The notes beneath the pieces are model-generated. The model did not search any database and was not told the origin of the DNA. It saw nothing but the letters and a program-made list of their open reading frames with translations. Below, piece by piece: positions 8,762 through 16,487 of a stretch of DNA of 64,000 nucleotides. The position numbers and the translations under genes were made by a program. The stretch comes from Planosporangium flavigriseum (GTDB lineage Bacteria; Actinomycetota; Actinomycetes; Mycobacteriales; Micromonosporaceae), in NCBI RefSeq assembly GCF_011947225.1, contig NZ_JAATVW010000013.1:108344-172343 (forward strand), read 5' to 3'. Positions within the stretch are counted from its first letter, which is position 1; every line of letters starts with the position of its first letter.

Positions 8762-8793
8762 CAACCGGATGTTGCCTCGCTATCTGGAGCCGG

Positions 8794-9744
8794 TTACCGG
8801 TTGATGTGGACGCGGATGCGGGTGCCGTCGTCGCTGCTGTAGACGCACACCAGGTCACAGAGCCGGTGTGCCATGAGCAGCCCCCTACCACCGGTGCTGT
8901 CGTGTCCGCGCGGGGTACGGCCGACCGTCGGGTCGGAAATGTAGCCCTCGTCGTCGATCTGGCAGACCAAGACGTCGGCTTCGACCCAGGCCGATACGCG
9001 GCCGGGCCCGTCGGTGTGCCGGCAGGTGTTGGCGGCGAGCTCGTTCACGGCGACGCACAGCTCGTCGATCCGCTCGGAGCACAAGGCCGCAGCTGCTGCG
9101 TGCGCGGCAACGAACCGCCGCACCTGGCGCAGCATCACCACACCGGAGTAGGTCATGGTCGCCGCCGTGGCCGGTGGCGCGGGCAGCGGCTGCCCGCGCA
9201 GGACCATCACCTCCGGCGGGACGTAGCCAGGGTTGAGGCTCACGTCGGCGCCGCGCGTCAGGAGCGGATGCGTACGAACGGCGTCGGACAGCGCGACCTC
9301 GGGCAGGCCCACGGCGTCGTACAGGCACAGCATGGTCGCGTCGTGACCGGCGAACACGGCGTTGATCGCCGATTCGTACGCCACGCAGGCCTGGTACTCG
9401 AACCCGGCGCGACCGGGCCAGATCGACTCACCGACGACGCGTACCCGCCGACCCGGATGCGCGGCGGCGAACGGCCATAGCACCTCCGGGATGATCCGCC
9501 CGGGGTTACGGGCGATCACCCCGGCGTCGAGGAACCGGACGCCGGCGATGTGCGCACCGAGCCGGTCACGGACCAGATCGACGCGCTTGCCCGCCAGGGC
9601 GACCAGCGCCGGTTCCCCGACGGCCAGTCCTTCCCGCACGAACGGGACGACGCCCGCGCTGAACTCGTCCTCGTCCCGGTAGAACAGGGCCCGGTGCTCG
9701 AGGTCGCCGGCAGATCGGGCACCGGTCTCCGCCATGGCCGTCAT
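8794..9744 (-). CDS. MEDS-domain protein with C-terminal HATPase (RsbW-like anti-sigma/serine kinase type)
   Basis: A 316-residue regulator. Residues 15-165 form a MEDS sensory domain (HRALFYRDEDEFSAGVVPFV, LCLYDAVGLPEVALSDAVRT). Residues 205-316 form a GHKL ATPase: N box ELCVAVNELAANTCRH, G1 box QIDDEGYISDP, G2 box GGRGLLMAHRLCDLV. This architecture is typical of actinomycete RsbW-like kinases that act in partner-switching control of alternative sigma factors. The ATG at 9744 overlaps the stop of the MEDS-STAS gene (ATGA), so the two proteins are made together and probably interact. The sigma factor controlled is not in the window. Confidence 0.87.
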   Translation of the reverse strand: MTAMAETGARSAGDLEHRALFYRDEDEFSAGVVPFVREGLAVGEPALVALAGKRVDLVRDRLGAHIAGVRFLDAGVIARNPGRIIPEVLWPFAAAHPGRRVRVVGESIWPGRAGFEYQACVAYESAINAVFAGHDATMLCLYDAVGLPEVALSDAVRTHPLLTRGADVSLNPGYVPPEVMVLRGQPLPAPPATAATMTYSGVVMLRQVRRFVAAHAAAAALCSERIDELCVAVNELAANTCRHTDGPGRVSAWVEADVLVCQIDDEGYISDPTVGRTPRGHDSTGGRGLLMAHRLCDLVCVYSSDDGTRIRVHINR

Positions 9745-10646
9745 GACGCCTGCCTGCGGACCACGACCCGTAGGCCGGAAGTACCCGCCTCGGCGCCAAA
9801 GTGATCCATCTCAGTCGCCCAGGCCATCATCTGGGCCAGCGTCCGCGAGCAGCCGACGACCGCGAGGCCCGCCGGGCACGCGCGGGCCGCGGTCACCAGC
9901 AGGTCGGCGGTGGCCGCGTCGGCGAATCGCAACTCGGTGACATCGACGACGAACTCCCGCCCGGTGTGCGCGGTGGCCACGATCGTGTCGTACAGCGTCG
10001 CGGCGATCGCCTCGTGGTTGGACACGTCCGCCTCCCCGGACAGGCGAAGCCCGGGCTGGTCGGTCATCCGGGTCAGGTGCAGCAGCGGCTCCCAGTCCCC
10101 GTCCGCGCCCACCGGCATCGTGGCCGGATGGGCCGCCGCGACGCGGCGCAGCTCGGAGGCCGGGAACCGGCGCCGGTCGTACTGGCACACCACGGTCGTG
10201 TAGTCGTCGCTGAACACGGAATTGACGTGCGCCTCGTACCACGCCAGCCGGGAGGCGTCGACGGTCGGGCGCAGCGCCCAGCTCATGTCGGCGGCCACGC
10301 GCAGCCCCGCCCACCCGCCGTCCCGGGCAGCGCCGATCGTGCCGGTCCAGCTCGCGATCATCGTTTCCGGGTCGAATCCACGGGTGGCCAGGTACGCGTC
10401 GTCCGCCGTGACGATCTCCAGTTGGCCGGACCTGGCGCATCCGTCGCCATCCACGCCGTGCGCGTCCAGACCGGCGAGCAGCGCTTCGGGCCGGACGCTG
10501 TCGGTGAGCAGCAGTACCTTCTCCCCGCCATCCAGCCCCACCTGCACGTACCGGGCAACGACTGTCAGCCCCTGCGGTTCATTGTCGTACAGCCAGCACG
10601 CGTGGTCACCACGCCGCAATCGCTCCACCGCAGTCGGGGAGACCAT
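9741..10646 (-). CDS. MEDS-domain protein with C-terminal STAS domain
   Basis: About 301 residues from the ATG at 10646 (MVSPTAVERLRRGDHACWLY), which has GGGAGG ten bases upstream; an open frame continues upstream to 10775 but lacks homology. The N-terminal MEDS domain contains HACWLYDNE, VLLLTDSVRPEALLAGLDAH and VCQYDRRRFPASELRRVAAAHP. The C-terminal STAS domain (from about residue 205) contains REFVVDVTELRFADAATADL. In classical anti-anti-sigma factors the loop after that strand carries the serine that is phosphorylated; here the aligned residues are Ala-Ala. It is the first gene of a two-gene operon with the MEDS-HATPase protein. Confidence 0.85.
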   Translation of the reverse strand: MVSPTAVERLRRGDHACWLYDNEPQGLTVVARYVQVGLDGGEKVLLLTDSVRPEALLAGLDAHGVDGDGCARSGQLEIVTADDAYLATRGFDPETMIASWTGTIGAARDGGWAGLRVAADMSWALRPTVDASRLAWYEAHVNSVFSDDYTTVVCQYDRRRFPASELRRVAAAHPATMPVGADGDWEPLLHLTRMTDQPGLRLSGEADVSNHEAIAATLYDTIVATAHTGREFVVDVTELRFADAATADLLVTAARACPAGLAVVGCSRTLAQMMAWATEMDHFGAEAGTSGLRVVVRRQAS

Positions 10647-10915
10647 GGTCGACTGCCTCCCTCGGCATCGTCCGAATTTCGCCCCGCCCGCATCCCGACA
10701 GAGAGAAACAGCCCGCAATCCCCCAAAAGGCTCGGACCGCCCTCGACCGTAGCCGAGCACGGTGCCGATCGACAACGAGGCATAACCACCGGGTCAGCCG
10801 GCCTGCGGGGTTCGCCAGAGCGAGTGTGGTTGCTGTACCTCGTTGCCACACCGAAGGAGCCCTGTGCCACCTGCCGATCTCCAACTTCAAGATCCGGTAG
10901 CGGCGTCCTGGGCGG

Positions 10916-11302
10916 TTAGGCAGGGGTGTGAGCGGCGGAAAGACCGAGCAAGGTGAGTTTGTCCGCGATGGCATCCGGTGTGAACGGCTTGATGAGATAT
11001 TCGTGGGCGCCCGCCGCGAGAGCGCGCACGATCTGCTTTTGCTCACTCTCGGTACTGACCATGATCAGCGTGAGGTGGCGTAGGTTCTCGTCGGCGCGCA
11101 CCGCCGTAACGAGGTCTAGGCCGTTCATGACCGGCATGTTCCAGTCGATCAGCACGAGGGAGGTGCCGCTACCGTCGGCGGTGAGCAAGTCGAGAGCCTC
11201 GCGTCCGTCTCCGGCCTCATACACCTCGAAACCAAGACCGGTGAGAATGCGGGTCAGGATCAGGCGCATGGCCCGTGAGTCGTCAACTACAAGCGCGCGC
11301 AC
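10916..11302 (-). CDS. Stand-alone CheY-like response regulator
   Basis: Single receiver domain of about 128 residues. The acidic pair is in ALVVDDSRAMRLIL, the phosphate-accepting Asp in SLVLIDWNMPVMNG, the conserved Thr/Ser in LIMVSTESE, and the Lys in EYLIKPFTPDAI. There is no output domain. I chose the GTG at 11302 (VRALVVDD); the frame is open to a TTG at 11365, but the added residues have no family match. A chemotaxis- or partner-switch-type role is possible given the neighbouring MEDS genes, but no histidine kinase lies nearby. Confidence 0.85.
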   Translation of the reverse strand: MRALVVDDSRAMRLILTRILTGLGFEVYEAGDGREALDLLTADGSGTSLVLIDWNMPVMNGLDLVTAVRADENLRHLTLIMVSTESEQKQIVRALAAGAHEYLIKPFTPDAIADKLTLLGLSAAHTPA

Positions 11303-11795
11303 CAGCTCACGTACCCCTTCTATACCGGCTGGCGGTACGGGCTGCGGGTTCGCAATACCGTACAAGTAACCTTTACCGCCGCTTCTATGGCGAGATTAAT
11401 CCCCTTTGCACCTTTGCCCCTCCCACCTGGGCGCATATTTGCACTGGACGAACGGATGAATGCCCAAGCCGGTGATGCAGCAGCAGGCGGCCGGTTATCT
11501 GGACGCGGCGCTCAGCCCGGCTGAGGAGCAGCACGAAGAGGACTGAGGCGTTGCTGTCACGGCCCGCGGCAGGACGGCCAGTCCTCGCTACGCCGATTCC
11601 TCATCGGGCCGCAGCGACGACCACACCATGGTTGTCTGCGACCGGCTACGGCTCTCACTCGACGTGCAAACCCGTCTTGCCGGGCTCTCCCCGCCGGTTG
11701 CCCGGCCACCGAGTCGGAGAGCGGTCCGCCAGCCGCTCACATCACCGGGCGCGCCAGTTATTTCCAGGCCAACCCCACACCTGGCCAACCGCTCC
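11303..11795. other. Gene-poor interval left of the mini-island
   Basis: About 490 bp between the receiver gene and the left direct repeat. It contains only short open frames without recognisable homology (for example a 28-codon frame at 11460-11546 starting MPKPVMQQQ). I see no RNA gene or terminator here that I can support. Confidence 0.5.
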
Positions 11796-11905
11796 CGAGC
11801 ACCCGGCCACCGCCGGCACATTACAAAACAGGCCCCGAACCGGCGAGAAACGCCAGCTCAGGGCCTGCCTCCTGTGGTGCGCCGCCAGGGACTCGAACCC
11901 CGAAC
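11796..11905. repeat. Left 110-bp direct repeat (tRNA-Lys 3' fragment plus terminator); att-like site
   Basis: This copy is identical base for base to 13368-13477. It consists of a duplicate of the last 31 nt of tRNA-Lys including CCA (11875-11905), and 79 bp of its downstream flank with the terminator hairpin. Beyond 11905 the sequence diverges, so this copy is not a functional tRNA. The pattern is that left by integration of an element into the 3' end of a tRNA gene. Confidence 0.85.
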
Positions 11906-12105
11906 GGCTATGACGGTACCCGTCGTGGTAGCGAGCCAATCTTCACCTAGGAAGAGGGGGACCGCCACGGCCTCGGCAAGTTGACTATGCAAAAGCAGCG
12001 ACCGCCAGCAGGCGTTCGAGGCAGAGCTTCCTCGGAAGCGACACGCCAGGGCGTAAGGCAACAGCGAGCGCCGGTTTTGTCAGGGTGCGAGGCTAGCCTG
12101 AATTC

Positions 12106-12609
12106 ATGTCCCCCGATCGTCGCGCTCGCCGCAGCATGACCCCTGCGCGCCGCCAGAGCATCCCGACGACGGTGCGTGTCGCACCGTCCTCGGACGACGC
12201 GCATGACGTGGTGTATTTCCGGCGCCACCGCGAGGACGATCCGACCGAGTCTGCTCCTGGCCGCGAGTTCCTCAGGCTGTGCCCCACGACAGTCCGCGCG
12301 AAGATGCGGGCTGTCCTCGTGGAGGTAGCCGCCGCTCCGCCGAAGCGGTTCGCGGGCGGTGGCTACTGGGAGGCGATGAAGGGCGACATGGCGGGCTGGT
12401 TCGAGGTCCGCGTGGATGGCCCTAAGCGCCACCACTACCGCTTGTACTGCCTACTCGACTACAAGGCTAAGGACTGCCTTCGCCCGCTGCTCGTGATCGT
12501 GACCGGACTGGACAAGCCGTTCCAGACCGTTTTGTCTGAGTCCGACTACAAGGACGTGCGGGCGCTCGGCGAGGAGTACCTCGCCCGCAACCCCCGATCC
12601 CTGGCCTGA
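12106..12609 (+). CDS. RelE/HigB-like (phage Gp49-type) toxin
   Basis: A 167-residue protein. The core from about residue 35 matches the Gp49/HigB mRNA-interferase family: FLRLCPTTVRAKMRAVL, GGGYWEAMKGDMAGWFEVRV, HHYRLYCLLDY, and the C-terminal KPFQTVLSESDYKDVRALGE. Toxins of this family cleave mRNA on the ribosome. The first 30 residues are basic and not part of the fold, so the true start may be downstream, but the ATG at 12106 is the one supported by an open frame. The only neighbour is the HTH protein converging from the right (9 bp between stops), which is unusual because such pairs are normally co-directional. Confidence 0.75.
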   Translation: MSPDRRARRSMTPARRQSIPTTVRVAPSSDDAHDVVYFRRHREDDPTESAPGREFLRLCPTTVRAKMRAVLVEVAAAPPKRFAGGGYWEAMKGDMAGWFEVRVDGPKRHHYRLYCLLDYKAKDCLRPLLVIVTGLDKPFQTVLSESDYKDVRALGEEYLARNPRSLA

Positions 12610-12618
12610 GGTCCGATC

Positions 12619-13041
12619 TCAGACCAGGGCGGGCTCCTCGCGGTCGGAGTCACGCACCTCGGTGAGGTGCTGCGCCAAGGCGTGAGTATCAGCAGCCGAT
12701 CCGCTGAGCAGCGGCTCGGTGATGTAGGCACGCTCAGCCTCGGGGAGTGGTTCGAGGGTGAGCCGCATCCCGAGGGCGGCGGCTACCGCCGACAGCGTCT
12801 CCACCGTGTAGTTCCGACTGGATTCACTGAACAGCCGGCGGATCACCGAGTCCTTAGCACGGACGGCGCGGGCAACGTCGGCCTTGGTCATCCCCGCCGC
12901 CTCGCGCGCCTCATCGAGGCTGTTAACCAGGTGGTCCACCGTCTGAATCCGCATGGCTTCAAGGATGTAGTCGCGGAGGAAGTCGGGATCTTTGAGGTCT
13001 TCGGCCAGGTCATCCCAGAAGGCGCTGTGCGTGTGCTTCAT
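12619..13041 (-). CDS. HTH antitoxin (XRE/HigA-like)
   Basis: A 140-residue protein with a helix-turn-helix over about residues 45-100: LDEAREAAGMTKADVARAVR, then KDSVIRRLFSESSRNYTVET, then LSAVAAALGMRL. This is the family of XRE-type antitoxins paired with RelE/HigB toxins. The N-terminal 40 residues are helical and acidic. The ATG at 13041 follows GGAGACGGC. A perfect inverted repeat 30 bp upstream (13071-13090) is a good candidate for its autoregulatory operator. Confidence 0.75.
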   Translation of the reverse strand: MKHTHSAFWDDLAEDLKDPDFLRDYILEAMRIQTVDHLVNSLDEAREAAGMTKADVARAVRAKDSVIRRLFSESSRNYTVETLSAVAAALGMRLTLEPLPEAERAYITEPLLSGSAADTHALAQHLTEVRDSDREEPALV

Positions 13042-13070
13042 GCCGTCTCCTTCGGCTTATGACCGCGGAA

Positions 13071-13090
13071 GCGTAGCAGAAATGCTACGC
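13071..13090. promoter_or_regulatory. Palindromic operator candidate upstream of the antitoxin gene
   Basis: GCGTAGCA (13071-13078) and TGCTACGC (13083-13090) form a perfect 8-bp dyad around GAAA, 30 bp upstream of the antitoxin ATG. Antitoxins of this type usually repress their own promoter through such a site. Binding is inferred. Confidence 0.6.
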
Positions 13091-13367
13091 CCATCCTGTG
13101 ATCCCATCAACATTTAGCGGCGCAATACCCCGGGGGGATGCCGCCGGGAATCTTCGGAAGAATGCCAGCGAGGATGGCGCACCAACGCCACGCGGGCGCT
13201 GGCCAGCCCTGATACGGAGCCACCCCGGCGCTGCACCTGCCGAACCCGCTCGACCAAGCGAATAACCGACGACCACAACGTCACTCACCGCCGCAGCCAC
13301 TCGTCGGCCCCCGACGTCCACGGTCGCAGCACTAATCTACCGGTGGCGACACTGGCCCAACGGCTCA

Positions 13368-13477
13368 CGAGCACCCGGCCACCGCCGGCACATTACAAAA
13401 CAGGCCCCGAACCGGCGAGAAACGCCAGCTCAGGGCCTGCCTCCTGTGGTGCGCCGCCAGGGACTCGAACCCCGAAC
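13368..13477. repeat. Right 110-bp direct repeat overlapping the tRNA-Lys 3' end; att-like site
   Basis: Identical to 11796-11905. It starts 79 bp downstream of the tRNA 3' end and ends within its T-arm side (13477). About 18 bp further outward (13350-13367) still resemble the left copy imperfectly. Confidence 0.85.
13395..13439 (-). terminator. Intrinsic terminator of tRNA-Lys
   Basis: On the minus strand CAGGCCC ... GGGCCTG form a stem, with an inner GGCG/CGCC stem, followed by TTTTGT. It lies directly downstream of the tRNA 3' end. An identical copy is in the left repeat at 11823-11867. Confidence 0.8.
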
Positions 13478-13522
13478 CCGCGGATTAAGAGTCCGCTGCT
13501 CTGCCAGTTGAGCTAGCGGCGC
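13447..13522 (-). tRNA. tRNA-Lys (anticodon CTT)
   Basis: A complete cloverleaf on the minus strand: acceptor stem GCGCCGC/GCGGCGC, D-arm AGCTCAACTGGCAGAGC, anticodon loop CTCTTAA (anticodon CTT) on a GCGGA/TCCGC stem, T-loop GGTTCGAGTCC, discriminator A and encoded CCA (13447-13449). Its 3' half is duplicated at 11875-11905, marking it as an integration site. Confidence 0.95.
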
Positions 13523-13681
13523 TCACTGGAACGCAGAGAACGATAGCACGCCGTTTACGCCGCCTCCCAACCCGTTCCCCTCATGCCGGCGCGTGTCGGG
13601 CTGACAGCCCGAAAAAGGGGCCCCCGCGGGTGGCATCGCTGCGAGACCATTGACGCCAGACACTGGCACGGGGAGATGGAC

Positions 13682-14944
13682 ATGGGGCAGAGGGTGACCC
13701 GCCGGCGGCCGCGACGGCTCGGAGTGGCGGTGGCACTGGCCGGGCTGCTGACCATCGCCGCGTGCGGCCCGGGCAAGTCCTCCCCCGCCACCAAGGTCCG
13801 TACGCCGACCCCGGCTGCCAGCACCCCGGCCGCGCCGACCGCGGCCATCAGCTTCCCCGCCGACGGCGCCACGGACGTACCCACCTCCGCAGAGATCGCG
13901 TTCCGAACCGAAAACGCGCGGTCGGCGACCGTGACCCTCGCCGACGCCACCGGCGCACCCGTCGAGGGCGCGGCGCGTCCGGACAACTCGGCGTGGATGC
14001 CGAACGCGCAGCTGAAGTACTCGACGCGGTACACCGCGAAGGTGTCGGCAACCGGTGCGAGCGGCAACGAAACCAGCAAAACGGTCACGTTCACCACGAT
14101 GGACCGGCCCGACAACCTGATCTCGGTGCGCAGCCAGCTCGGCGACGACCTCGTCTACGGCGTCGGCATGCCGGTGGTGGTCAACTTCGGCGACGACATC
14201 CCCGCAGACCAACGGGCCAACGTCGAGAAGCGCCTGTTCGTCGCGAGCGAGCCGGCACAGGAGGGCGCGTGGAACTGGTTCAACGGCCACGAGGTCCACT
14301 TCCGGCCCCGTGAGTACTGGCAGGCCGGCACCAAGCTGTCCATCCGGCTGGCCACCGGCGGTCTACCGTTCGGGGGTGGCGCGTACGGCGCCACCGACGT
14401 GACCGTACGCACCTCCATCGGCGACAAGTTCGTGATGACCGTCGACAACGCGACCAAGACGATGTCGGTCACCCGCAACGACCAGGAGATCAAGACGATG
14501 CCGGTGAGCCTCGGTAAGCCGAGCGCGCCCTCGTCGAGCGGAAACATGATCGTCATGGTCAAGAACGAGTGGGAGTGGTTCGACTCGTCGACCTACGGCG
14601 TTCCGGTCGACTCTCAGGACGGGTACCGCACCAAGGTCTCGTGGCCGCAGCGGCTGACCTGGGGCGGGCAGTACATCCACGCCGCCCCGTGGTCCGTCGG
14701 AGATCAGGGGCGGCGCAACGTCTCCCACGGCTGCACCAACATTTCGATGGAGAACGCCGAGTGGCTGTGGCATCAGACACACGTCGGCGATCCGGTGATC
14801 GTCAAGGGCACCGAGCGCGGCCTGGACTGGGGCGACGGCTGGACCGACTGGAACGTGCCCTGGGAGGAGTACCTTAAGGGCAGCGCCCTTCCCCGACCGG
14901 CGAGTCCCAGCACGTCACCGGCGGGACAACCGTCCCCGAGCTGA
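13682..14944 (+). CDS. Lipoprotein L,D-transpeptidase with Ig-like domains
   Basis: Cell-wall enzyme forming 3-3 peptidoglycan cross-links outside the membrane. It has 420 residues from the ATG at 13682, which has GGGAG 6 bp upstream; an ATG at 13676 is too close to that site. The lipoprotein signal is RRRPRRLGVAVALAGLLTIAAC. Ig-like domains follow (about residues 50-240), as in mycobacterial LdtMt2, then the YkuD catalytic domain with IHAAPWS and SHGCTNIS (active-site Cys near residue 350). The C-terminal tail is Pro/Ser-rich. It is monocistronic, with a hairpin over its stop codon. Confidence 0.93.
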   Translation: MGQRVTRRRPRRLGVAVALAGLLTIAACGPGKSSPATKVRTPTPAASTPAAPTAAISFPADGATDVPTSAEIAFRTENARSATVTLADATGAPVEGAARPDNSAWMPNAQLKYSTRYTAKVSATGASGNETSKTVTFTTMDRPDNLISVRSQLGDDLVYGVGMPVVVNFGDDIPADQRANVEKRLFVASEPAQEGAWNWFNGHEVHFRPREYWQAGTKLSIRLATGGLPFGGGAYGATDVTVRTSIGDKFVMTVDNATKTMSVTRNDQEIKTMPVSLGKPSAPSSSGNMIVMVKNEWEWFDSSTYGVPVDSQDGYRTKVSWPQRLTWGGQYIHAAPWSVGDQGRRNVSHGCTNISMENAEWLWHQTHVGDPVIVKGTERGLDWGDGWTDWNVPWEEYLKGSALPRPASPSTSPAGQPSPS

Positions 14945-14960
14945 GCCGGGGACCCGCTGT
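14932..14960 (+). terminator. Terminator of the L,D-transpeptidase gene
   Basis: GTCCCCG (14932-14938) pairs with CGGGGAC (14947-14953) across the stop codon and is followed by ccgctgtttt. It separates this gene from rpsT. Confidence 0.6.
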
Positions 14961-15069
14961 TTTGGCCGGTCGCGGGCACACCTGGTAACCTGGCTCTTCG
15001 CGCATTGCTGAGGCTCCGTCTCACAGGCGCACTCGACTCCAACCCGAACTACCTTGACGAGGCTGTCGC

Positions 15070-15336
15070 GTGGCGAACATCAAGTCCCAGATCAAGCGCA
15101 ACCGGCAGAACGAGAAGCGCCGGCTCCGCAACAAGTCGGTCAAGTCTGCGCTGAAGACGTCTGTCCGCAAGTTCAACGAGGCCGCTGAGGCCGGTGACAA
15201 CGCGCTCGCGACCGAACTGATGCGCGATGCCGCTCGCCGGCTCGACAAGGCCGTAAGCAAGGGCGTTATCCACAAGAACCAGGCGGCCAACCGCAAGTCG
15301 GCCATCGCCAAGCGGCTTGAGTCGCTGGCGGCCTGA
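15070..15336 (+). CDS. rpsT: 30S ribosomal protein S20
   Basis: Small-subunit protein of 88 residues that binds 16S rRNA; length and sequence are standard ([20 protein letters not shown] ... [14 protein letters not shown]). Start is GTG at 15070. As in other actinomycetes it lies divergent to holA and next to the comEC block. Confidence 0.98.
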   Translation: MANIKSQIKRNRQNEKRRLRNKSVKSALKTSVRKFNEAAEAGDNALATELMRDAARRLDKAVSKGVIHKNQAANRKSAIAKRLESLAA

Positions 15337-15360
15337 GCTTCTCTTTCGACGCCTCGCTGA

Positions 15361-15394
15361 CGCCGCCTGGGCCTTCAGGCCCGGCGGCGTTTTG
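15361..15394 (+). terminator. rpsT terminator
   Basis: Stem CGCCGCC-T-GGGCC / GGCCC-G-GCGGCG with a TTCA loop, followed by TTTT, 25 bp past the rpsT stop. Confidence 0.85.
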
Positions 15395-15467
15395 GCGTTC
15401 CCAAATCAGGCTAGGCGTGCCTCGGCTGACGGCGATCAGCCTCGGCGTGTCCCGGCTGACGGCCGCC

Positions 15468-16487
15468 CTACCGCGCCGCTCCCCCGTTCCGGGCGGCTGC
15501 GATCGCGAAGACCGCCCGCTCCAGGGCGTATCCGCGGTCGTCCGAGCCGCCCTTGACAGCGGCGTTGCAGTCGGCTGCCACCCGCATGGCGTCCACGAGC
15601 GCGTCGGCGCTCCAGCCCCGGGACTGGCGCTGCGCGCGCTCGATCTTCCACGCTGGCATCCCCAGCGCGCTGGCCAGTTGGTACGCGTTGCCGCGGCCGG
15701 CCGACGCCACCCGGGCGACCGTACGCACCCCGTCCGCCAGCGCGTCGGCGATCGGCACCGGATCGACGCCGACGTGCAGCGCCCAGCGCAGCGCCTCCAG
15801 GGCTGCCGGCAGGTCACCGACCATCGCCGCGTCAGCCACGGTGAACCCGCTGACCTCCGCGCGGCCCTTGTAGTAGCGGGCGACGGTCTCGGCCCCGATC
15901 GTCCCCCCGGTGTCGGCGACCAGCTGGGAGCAGGCGGCCACAAGTTCCCGTAGGTCGTTGCCGACCGCGGCGATCAGTGCCTCGGCGGCGTCCTCTGCGC
16001 ACTTGCCCCCGAGCCGGCGCACCTCGGCCCGGACGAAGTCGACCCGCTCCCGATGCTTAGTGATCTTGCTGGCGGGGATGACCCGCGCGCCGGCGTTCTT
16101 GAGCCCGTCGGCCAGTGCCTTGCCCTTCGCGCCGCCCGCATGAGTGATCACGAGGGAGACGTCCGGGTCGGGATCGCGTACGTACGCCAGGAGCGCGGCG
16201 GCCAGATCCTTCTTAGCGTCCTGCGCGCTCCTCACGACGAGTACCCGCCGCCCGCCGAACAGCGAGGGACTGGTCATCTCGGCCATTTCTCCGGGCACCA
16301 ACTCACCGGCGGCGTACTGACTGACTTCGGCGTCGGGTTCGATCTCGCGGACGGCGGCGATCGCCTCGCTCACCGCCCTGGCGACGAGGAGTTCTTCGTC
16401 ACCCAGGACGAGGCGCACGTCGGCGGACAGCTTTGGGGGCACGGCTGCAATCGTCGCACGGCCTGCCCTACCGCCGGCGCCCGTCAC
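15468..16487 (-). CDS. holA: DNA polymerase III delta subunit
   Basis: Clamp-loader subunit that opens the beta clamp; essential in the family. It has 339 residues from the GTG at 16487, or 324 from the GTG at 16442 (PPKLSADVRLVLGDEELL), which is where homology begins. Family features are SPSLFGGRRVLVVRSAQD, ITHAGGAKGKALADGLK, VGNDLRELVAACSQLVAD and GMPAWKIERAQRQSRGWSAD. The 5' end overlaps or abuts the comEC 3' fragment. In an uninterrupted chromosome it would be the last gene of a comEA-comEC-holA operon; here a 10.4-kb insertion separates it from the comEA promoter. Confidence 0.95.
   Translation of the reverse strand: MTGAGGRAGRATIAAVPPKLSADVRLVLGDEELLVARAVSEAIAAVREIEPDAEVSQYAAGELVPGEMAEMTSPSLFGGRRVLVVRSAQDAKKDLAAALLAYVRDPDPDVSLVITHAGGAKGKALADGLKNAGARVIPASKITKHRERVDFVRAEVRRLGGKCAEDAAEALIAAVGNDLRELVAACSQLVADTGGTIGAETVARYYKGRAEVSGFTVADAAMVGDLPAALEALRWALHVGVDPVPIADALADGVRTVARVASAGRGNAYQLASALGMPAWKIERAQRQSRGWSADALVDAMRVAADCNAAVKGGSDDRGYALERAVFAIAAARNGGAAR

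Larger units (their letters stand above)
11796..13477. mobile_element. 1.57-kb tRNA-Lys-associated mini-island carrying a toxin/antitoxin pair
   Basis: The repeat-to-repeat distance is 1572 bp. The intact tRNA-Lys is at the right end with its 3' end inside the right repeat; a displaced 3' fragment is at the left end. Between them lie only a RelE/HigB-like toxin gene and an HTH antitoxin gene in convergent orientation, plus about 300 bp of non-coding DNA on each side. There is no integrase, so this is either a deletion remnant of a larger island or a non-autonomous element. Confidence 0.75.

Noticed and set aside
10824..10851. GTGTGG/CCACAC inverted repeat after the receiver gene
   Set aside because: Only 6-bp arms with a 16-nt loop and no T run; not enough to call a terminator or operator.
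11460..11546. 28-codon open frame (MPKPVMQQQAAGYLDAALSP)
   Set aside because: Too short, without a clear ribosome site or known family; could be a relic but cannot be supported.
11875..11905. A second tRNA gene at the left repeat
   Set aside because: Only the last 31 nt of the tRNA are present; the anticodon arm and 5' half are missing, so it is an att-type fragment.
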